A model generated the notes under the pieces. It did not search any database. It saw only the letters and a program-made list of their open reading frames with translations, and had not been told where the DNA came from. The position numbers and the translations under genes are program-made. This document shows, in pieces, positions 15,243-19,431 of a stretch of DNA of 19,431 nt; within the stretch, counting starts at the first letter, position 1, and each line of letters starts with the position of its first letter. The stretch lies in NCBI GenBank assembly GCA_018780025.1, contig JADMKH010000138.1, positions 1 to 19,431 on the forward strand. The letters are read 5' to 3'. This stretch comes from Thiobacillus sp. (GTDB lineage Bacteria > Pseudomonadota > Gammaproteobacteria > Burkholderiales > Thiobacillaceae).

Positions 15243-16115
15243 TTAAACCTTGCCGGCAGCCGCCACTTCAGCGGCAAAGTCGGTCACTTTCTTTTCGATG
15301 CCCTCACCCACCACAAGCATCACGAAACCATGACACTGCGAGTTTTTCGACTTGAGCACCTGCTCGACGGTCTGCTTGTCGTCCTTGACGAAAGGCTGCG
15401 ACAACAACGTGACTTCCTTGAGATATTTTTGCACCGTGCCTTCGGCAATTTTTTCCAGCATGGCTTCGGGCTTGCCGGCTTCCTTGGCTTTCTCGATGGC
15501 AATGCGCCGTTCCGTATCCAGCAGATCCGGCGACACGCCCGATGCGTCCAGCGACTTCGGCTTGGATGCGGCGATATGCATGGCAATATCGCGCGCCAGC
15601 GCTTCGTCGCCCGTCACATCGACCAGCACGCCGATCTTGCCGCTGTGGATGTAGCTGGCGAACTTGCCCTGACCGTCCAGGCGAACAAAGCGGCGCACCG
15701 ACATGTTTTCGCCCATTTTGCCAACCAGCTCGGTGCGGACCGCTTCCACGGTGCTGCCATTGTGCGGCAGTGCAGACAAGGCAGCCACGTCAGCCGGATT
15801 CTGATTCAGCACCATTTCAGCCAGCGCGTTGGACAACGCCAGGAAGTCGTCATTCTTGGCCACGAAATCGGTTTCGCAGTTCACTTCCACCATGGCAGCC
15901 GACTTGCTATCGGCACTGATGGCAATCGTCACGACGCCTTCAGCGGCCACACGACCTGCGCTCTTGGCAGCCTTGTTGCCGAAACGCACGCGCAGAATTT
16001 CGTCCGCTTTCTGCATATCGCCGCCCGCTTCCGTCAGCGCTTTTTTACAGTCCATCATCGGCGCGTCGGTTTTTTCGCGCAGCTCTTTAACCATGCTTGC
16101 AGTAATTTCTGCCAT
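15243..16115 (-). CDS. tsf: Translation elongation factor Ts
   Basis: Guanine nucleotide exchange factor for EF-Tu. It has 290 residues. The N-terminal UBA-like domain (about 1-55) contains MVKELREKTDAPMMDCKKAL, and the TDFVAKNDDF motif with D83 and F84 (equal to E. coli D80, F81) inserts into EF-Tu to displace Mg-GDP. The dimerisation and coiled-coil regions follow. The open frame begins five codons earlier, but ATG 16113-16115 has AAGGAG 6 nt upstream and gives the standard MAEITASMVK start. It is separated from rpsB by 116 bp with two hairpins and followed 6 nt later by pyrH. Confidence 0.97.
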   Translation of the reverse strand: MAEITASMVKELREKTDAPMMDCKKALTEAGGDMQKADEILRVRFGNKAAKSAGRVAAEGVVTIAISADSKSAAMVEVNCETDFVAKNDDFLALSNALAEMVLNQNPADVAALSALPHNGSTVEAVRTELVGKMGENMSVRRFVRLDGQGKFASYIHSGKIGVLVDVTGDEALARDIAMHIAASKPKSLDASGVSPDLLDTERRIAIEKAKEAGKPEAMLEKIAEGTVQKYLKEVTLLSQPFVKDDKQTVEQVLKSKNSQCHGFVMLVVGEGIEKKVTDFAAEVAAAGKV

Positions 16116-16164
16116 GTTGCACTCCTTCAATTCGGTTTCGATACAGCCAGTTTCAATACGGAAA

Positions 16165-16182
16165 GAGGGGCAAACGCCCCTC
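16165..16182 (-). terminator. Possible attenuator hairpin in the rpsB-tsf spacer (proximal to tsf)
   Basis: A perfect 7-bp GC-rich stem (GAGGGGC / GCCCCTC) with a 4-nt loop. On the transcribed minus strand it is followed by TTTCCGTATT, a short and interrupted T run. This is weaker than a full intrinsic terminator, so partial termination, pausing or RNA processing between rpsB and tsf is more likely than a complete stop. E. coli has a comparable arrangement at rpsB-tsf; equivalence here is inferred. Confidence 0.5.
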
Positions 16183-16193
16183 CTTGAATACGC

Positions 16194-16213
16194 TCGCCGG
16201 ATTCCTCCGGCGA
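16194..16213 (-). other. Second hairpin in the rpsB-tsf spacer (proximal to rpsB)
   Basis: A perfect 7-bp stem (TCGCCGG / CCGGCGA) around a 6-nt loop, 18 bp downstream of the rpsB stop codon. There is no T run after it. It may protect the rpsB 3' end from exonucleases or work with the following hairpin to lower tsf expression relative to rpsB. The fold is seen in the sequence; the function is inferred. Confidence 0.45.
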
Positions 16214-16231
16214 CGCAGCAGCGCGTTACGC

Positions 16232-16981
16232 TTATTCAGCGGCGACGCCGCCCTCTTCGTCTTCCTCAACTTCGATGAATTCTTCGCCGCCAACGATGTC
16301 GCTGATAACCTGAGCGCGACCTTCCAGCGCCGCATCGGCCATGCCACGTGCATACAGGCGAATTGCGCGCGCCGAGTCATCGTTACCCGGGATCACGTAA
16401 TCCAGGCCTTCGGGGCTGTTGTTGGTGTCCACCACGCCAATGACCGGAATCCCCAGCTTCTTGGCTTCGACCACGGCGCCCTTCTGGTAGCCGACATCGA
16501 TAATGAACAGCGCGTCGGGCAGACCGCCCATTTCGCGGATGCCGCCCAGGCTGCGTTCCAGCTTGTCGACTTCACGCTGAACGGTCAGCGTTTCCTTTTT
16601 CGACAGACGGCCCGGCTCGGCCAGCGAGGCTTCCAGATCGTTCAGACGCTTGATCGATTGCTTGACCGTCTTGAAGTTGGTCAGCATGCCGCCCAGCCAG
16701 CGGTTGTCGACGTAAGGCATGCCGGCGCGCTGCGCTTCCTCGCGCACGATGTCGCGCGCAGCGCGCTTGGTGCCGACGAAGAGGACAGTGCCCTTGTTCG
16801 AAGAAAGCTGACGGACGAATTTTTGTGCATCCTGGAACATCGGCAGCGATTTTTCCAGGTTGACGATGTGAATTTTGCTGCGATGACCGAAAATGTACGG
16901 GGCCATCTTGGGGTTCCAGAAACGGGTTTGGTGACCGAAGTGGACACCGGCTTCCAGCATTTGGCGCATTGTGACTGACAT
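16232..16981 (-). CDS. rpsB: 30S ribosomal protein S2
   Basis: Small-subunit protein S2, which helps anchor S1 and is one of the last proteins to join the 30S. It has 249 residues. Typical segments are MRQMLEAGVHFGHQTRFWNPKM at the start, IFGHRSKIHIVNLEKS, VLFVGTKRAARDIV, VDNRWLGGMLTNFKTV, LPDALFIIDV and IPVIGVVDTNNSPEGLDYVIPGNDDS; the C-terminal tail is acidic (EEFIEVEEDEEGG). ATG 16979-16981 has AGGAG 6 nt upstream. It is the first gene of the minus-strand run, driven by a good sigma-70-type promoter and preceded by a leader of about 115 nt that can fold, which suggests feedback control by S2 as in other proteobacteria. Confidence 0.98.
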   Translation of the reverse strand: MSVTMRQMLEAGVHFGHQTRFWNPKMAPYIFGHRSKIHIVNLEKSLPMFQDAQKFVRQLSSNKGTVLFVGTKRAARDIVREEAQRAGMPYVDNRWLGGMLTNFKTVKQSIKRLNDLEASLAEPGRLSKKETLTVQREVDKLERSLGGIREMGGLPDALFIIDVGYQKGAVVEAKKLGIPVIGVVDTNNSPEGLDYVIPGNDDSARAIRLYARGMADAALEGRAQVISDIVGGEEFIEVEEDEEGGVAAE

Positions 16982-17022
16982 GTAAAACTCCTAAAGGGTT
17001 GAGCCTCCACCCGTCAGCAGCC

Positions 17023-17045
17023 GCACGTTTGTTAGGTAAACGTGC
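17023..17045 (-). promoter_or_regulatory. Hairpin in the rpsB mRNA leader
   Basis: A perfect 8-bp stem (GCACGTTT / AAACGTGC) around a 7-nt loop lies in the rpsB 5' leader, 41 nt before the start codon. Outside it, AAGGG-GG-TTG-type sequence at 17045-17056 can pair with CAACCCTT at 16993-17001, immediately beside the rpsB AGGAG. A closed form could therefore limit ribosome access. S2 represses its own mRNA through a leader element in Gammaproteobacteria; a similar role here is inferred. Confidence 0.5.
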
Positions 17046-17102
17046 AACCACCCTTCAATGACAGGTGTGCGTATTTATCCGAACGATTCCGGACAGCCGG
17101 TG

Positions 17103-17131
17103 ATTCTAATGCCATAAGGCTTACTTTTCAA
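17103..17131 (-). promoter_or_regulatory. Sigma-70-type promoter of rpsB
   Basis: Read on the minus strand, TTGAAA (-35, 17131-17126) and TAGAAT (-10, 17108-17103) are separated by exactly 17 bp; each box has five of six consensus bases. Transcription would start near 17096, giving a leader of about 115 nt. The bases after the -10 box (CACCGGC) are GC-rich, as in promoters of ribosomal genes under stringent control. Confidence 0.72.
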
Positions 17132-17269
17132 GGGAAAACCAGCCTCCGCTTACCCGCCCCGCCGGCCCGAATCAAAATCCGGGGCAGGCGCTCCACTTAT
17201 CCCCGGCCAATGCTGTCCGGGCTGAGCCAGTTGCCGGTGCGAGTGCGAGTGCCCATGACGGTTTCAGGG

Positions 17270-17300
17270 TTGTCCTGTCCGGCTGCGGGCGCGATAGAAT
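17270..17300 (+). promoter_or_regulatory. Possible promoter of map-glnD
   Basis: TAGAAT at 17295-17300 is a good -10 box. The nearest -35 candidate is TTGTCC at 17270-17275, with a long 19-bp spacer. Transcription would start near 17307, leaving a leader of only about 20 nt. The spacing makes this a tentative call. Confidence 0.4.
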
Positions 17301-17327
17301 GCGCATTTACCCTACGCCCTACGCCCC

Positions 17328-18137
17328 ATGACTGTCACCATCAAAACCGGCGCTGAAATCGAAGGCATGCGCATCGCCGGCCGACTCGGGTCGGAAGTGC
17401 TCGATTACATCACGCCCTTCGTCAAACCCGGCGTCACCACCGGCAAACTCGACAAGCTCTGCCACGACTACATGGTCAACGTGCAAGGCACGATTCCGGC
17501 ACCGCTCAACTACGCGCCTCCCGGCCATGCGCCCTACCCCAAATCGATCTGCACTTCGGTCAACAATCAGGTGTGCCATGGCGTGCCGGGCGACAAGGTG
17601 CTGAAAAACGGCGATATCGTGAACCTCGATATCACCGTGATCAAGGATGGCTGGCACGGCGACACCAGCCGCATGTTTGCAGTAGGCGATGTCACGGTGC
17701 AGGCCAAACGCCTGATCCAGATCACCTACGAGGCCATGTGGATAGGCATTTCACAGGTCAAACCGGGGGCACGGCTGGGCGATGTCGGCCACGCGATCCA
17801 GCAGTTTGCCGAAAACAGCGGCTACAGCGTGGTGCGCGAATTTTGCGGTCACGGCATCGGCCTCAATTTCCACGAAGACCCGCAGGTGCTGCATTACGGC
17901 AAAGCCGGCACCGGCCTGGTGCTGGAAGCCGGCATGACTTTCACCATCGAGCCGATGATCAATGCCGGGCGACGCGATATCCGCCAGATGCCGGATGGCT
18001 GGACCATCACCACCAAGGATCGCAGTCTGTCGGCGCAGTGGGAACACACTGTGCTGGTCACGGATGCGGGCTATGAAGTGTTGACCGTGTCGGCTGGCAG
18101 CCCGGCCCTCCCCGATCGCATTCTATCGGCGACGTGA
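17328..18137 (+). CDS. map: Methionine aminopeptidase type I
   Basis: Cytoplasmic metalloenzyme that removes the initiator Met from nascent proteins whose second residue is small. It has 269 residues (E. coli 264). The pita-bread fold metal ligands are all present: D101 and D112 (NLDITVIKDGWHGDTSRM), H175 (FCGHGIGLNFHE), E208 (FTIEPM) and E239 (SAQWEHTV). Substrate-side histidines H84 (QVCHGVPG) and H182 are also kept. The start ATG 17328 is preceded by CTACGCCCTACGCCCC with no Shine-Dalgarno, which is unusual among the well-expressed genes here, but the N-terminal MTVTIKTGAEIEGMRIAGRL agrees with the family. It diverges from rpsB and overlaps glnD by GTGA. Confidence 0.97.
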   Translation: MTVTIKTGAEIEGMRIAGRLGSEVLDYITPFVKPGVTTGKLDKLCHDYMVNVQGTIPAPLNYAPPGHAPYPKSICTSVNNQVCHGVPGDKVLKNGDIVNLDITVIKDGWHGDTSRMFAVGDVTVQAKRLIQITYEAMWIGISQVKPGARLGDVGHAIQQFAENSGYSVVREFCGHGIGLNFHEDPQVLHYGKAGTGLVLEAGMTFTIEPMINAGRRDIRQMPDGWTITTKDRSLSAQWEHTVLVTDAGYEVLTVSAGSPALPDRILSAT

Positions 18138-19431
18138 ACGAAACCCCGTTCGCCGACCTTCGCGAACAGCTCAAATCCGGTCGCGCCGCGCTGGCAGCCG
18201 CCTATCTCGGGAAGCCCGAGGTTTCCCGCTACCTGTCCCGCCACGCCGCGCTGGTCGATGGCGTGCTGGTGGAACTCAGTGCCCGGGTCGGGCTGCCAGA
18301 AAGCGTCTGTCTTGCTGCCGTCGGCGGCTATGGGCGGGGTGAGCTTTTCCCGGGCTCTGACGTGGACGTGCTGCTGCTGCTGCCGCACGACCCCAACCCT
18401 GATCAACAGGCTGTACTGGAAAGCTGGGTTCAGGCCTGCTGGGATGTCGGTCTGGAAATCGGCCATAGCGTACGCACCATCGACACCTGTATTTCCGAGG
18501 CCGATGCTGACATCACCGTGGAAACCAACCAGCTGGAAGCACGCTTCGTGTGGGGCGCCGCCACCCTGTTCGACGAATTCAAATCCCGGTTTCAGGCGCG
18601 ATTCGACGCCCAGCACTTTTTTGACGGCAAATGGGTCGAACAGCGGGCACGTCATGCCCGTTTCGATGACAGCGCCTACAAGCTCGAACCCAACCTGAAA
18701 GACAGCCCGGGCGGTCTTCGCGACCTGCATACCATCCACTGGCTGGCCCAGGCGTGCGGCATTGCCGGAGGCTGGAACGGACTGGCAGAGGCCAACCTGC
18801 TGACCCGACTCGAGGCGCGGCGCATTGCGCACGTTGAAACCGGCCTGTCGGGACTGCGAATCCACCTGCATCTGCTGGCCAAGCGACGCGAGGATCGCCT
18901 GGCTTTCGACTTCCAGACCGAGCTGGCTGCACAACTGGGGCTGACCGACACCGCGCACAAGCGGGCCGGCGAGCATCTGATGCAGGGCTACTACCGCGCC
19001 GCCAAACTGATTCAACGCGCCAATGACATTCTGCTGCAGTCGCTTCGGGTGCGACTGTTTCCGGTGACCGCACCGCCCGAGCCCATTGATGAAGATTTTC
19101 AGGTCCGGGCCAACCTGCTGGAAGCCCGCTCCGCCGACCTCTTCAAGCACAAACCCGACGCGATGCTGCGTGCCTTCATCCTGTACGCCCAGCACCCGGA
19201 ACTGGCGGGCTTCGAGCCAGCCACGCTGCGCGCGCTGTGGCGCGGGCGCGCCCATATCAATGCCGCATTTCGCGCCAATCCCAAGCATCGCGCGCTGTTC
19301 ATGTCGCTGCTGCGCCAGCCGCGGGGCATCACCCGGGCGCTGCGTGCCATGCACCGATACGGGCTGCTCGGATGCACCATCCCGGCGTTTGGCCGCATCA
19401 TCGGACAAATGCAGCATGACCTGTTTCACGT
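18134..19431 (+). CDS. glnD: Bifunctional uridylyltransferase / uridylyl-removing enzyme GlnD, 3'-truncated
   Basis: Nitrogen sensor that uridylylates PII proteins when glutamine is low and removes UMP when it is high. The first 432 residues are visible and the frame is open to the window edge; the full protein is normally about 850-900 residues. The nucleotidyltransferase domain has GGYGRGELFPGSDVD (residues 64-78) with catalytic D76 and D78, followed by the GlnD-specific EPNLKDSPGGLRDLHTI block. The visible end (PAFGRIIGQMQHDLFHV) enters the HD domain that removes UMP. The start GTG 18134 overlaps the map stop in GTGA, so translation is likely coupled. No internal stop or frameshift is seen. 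A long open frame on the opposite strand is a GC-driven shadow. Confidence 0.96.
   Translation, partial: MNETPFADLREQLKSGRAALAAAYLGKPEVSRYLSRHAALVDGVLVELSARVGLPESVCLAAVGGYGRGELFPGSDVDVLLLLPHDPNPDQQAVLESWVQACWDVGLEIGHSVRTIDTCISEADADITVETNQLEARFVWGAATLFDEFKSRFQARFDAQHFFDGKWVEQRARHARFDDSAYKLEPNLKDSPGGLRDLHTIHWLAQACGIAGGWNGLAEANLLTRLEARRIAHVETGLSGLRIHLHLLAKRREDRLAFDFQTELAAQLGLTDTAHKRAGEHLMQGYYRAAKLIQRANDILLQSLRVRLFPVTAPPEPIDEDFQVRANLLEARSADLFKHKPDAMLRAFILYAQHPELAGFEPATLRALWRGRAHINAAFRANPKHRALFMSLLRQPRGITRALRAMHRYGLLGCTIPAFGRIIGQMQHDLFH

Larger units (their letters stand above)
16982..17327. other. Divergent rpsB / map intergenic region (346 bp)
   Basis: No credible gene lies here. The left third is the transcribed rpsB leader (about 16982-17096), including a hairpin and the rpsB ribosome-binding site. 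The rpsB promoter lies at 17103-17131. From about 17135 to 17265 the DNA is GC-rich, with a short GTGCGAGTGCGAGTGC iteration near 17236 and no recognisable regulator site. A weak map promoter lies at 17270-17300. The putative transcription starts face away from each other and are about 200 bp apart. Confidence 0.7.

Noticed and set aside
15162..16187. 341-codon plus-strand frame opposite tsf
   Set aside because: Antisense shadow over tsf and the start of pyrH; no motifs.
17236..17252. GTGCGA short tandem iteration
   Set aside because: Only about two and a half units of 6 bp; too short to call a repeat array or a regulatory site.
18071..19429. 452-codon minus-strand open frame opposite map and glnD
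   Set aside because: The opposite frame has clear GlnD motifs (GSDVD, EPNLKDSPGGLRD); the minus frame has none and is a shadow.
1..19431. CRISPR array, tRNA/rRNA, prophage, transposase, toxin-antitoxin or defence genes
   Set aside because: None was found: apart from three accessory genes at the left end, coding space is filled by recognisable housekeeping genes, and no regularly spaced repeats were seen by eye.

Overview
The window is chromosomal core DNA from a high-GC Gram-negative bacterium, most likely a betaproteobacterium. The main evidence is one long minus-strand gene run in the order rpsB-tsf-pyrH-frr-uppS-cdsA-dxr-rseP-bamA-skp-lpxD-fabZ-lpxA-lpxB-rnhB, with map-glnD diverging from rpsB. 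This is the classical translation / isoprenoid / envelope biogenesis cluster of Beta- and Gammaproteobacteria. Genus cannot be decided from the sequence alone.

Layout. (1) Left edge, 1-2284: a 5'-truncated FemAB/GNAT-like gene (+) converges on a CaCA-family cation exchanger (-), which diverges from a small thioredoxin-like gene (+). (2) 2303-16981: sixteen tightly packed minus-strand genes, read from right to left. They cover translation (S2, EF-Ts, ribosome recycling factor), UMP kinase, undecaprenyl-PP synthase, CDP-diglyceride synthase, DXP reductoisomerase, RseP, BamA, the Skp chaperone, the early lipid A enzymes LpxD/LpxA/LpxB with FabZ between them, RNase HII, and finally a four-helix CopD-like membrane protein. 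(3) 16982-17327: a 346-bp divergent intergenic region with a strong rpsB promoter, a structured rpsB leader and a weaker map promoter. (4) 17328-19431: map, then glnD, which runs off the right edge.

How it works together. Most minus-strand junctions are 1-25 bp gaps or 1-4-nt start/stop overlaps (cdsA/dxr, dxr/rseP, lpxD/fabZ, lpxA/lpxB, lpxB/rnhB), so translational coupling and at least partial co-transcription are likely. UppS (lipid carrier), DXR (isoprenoid precursor), CdsA (phospholipid), LpxA/D/B (lipid A) and BamA/Skp/RseP (outer-membrane protein assembly and stress sensing) together make the cell envelope. Two junctions break the tight packing: rpsB-tsf (116 bp, two hairpins) and pyrH-frr (153 bp, an imperfect palindrome that looks like an inserted foldback/MITE element).

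I found no exotic or previously undescribed multi-gene system here: no CRISPR array, toxin-antitoxin pair, phage or defence genes, tRNA or rRNA. The points most worth a second look are the pyrH-frr palindrome, which supplies the last codons and stop of pyrH and abuts the frr ribosome-binding site; a bulky Ile at the LpxA acyl-chain ruler position; and the structured leader and spacer around rpsB.
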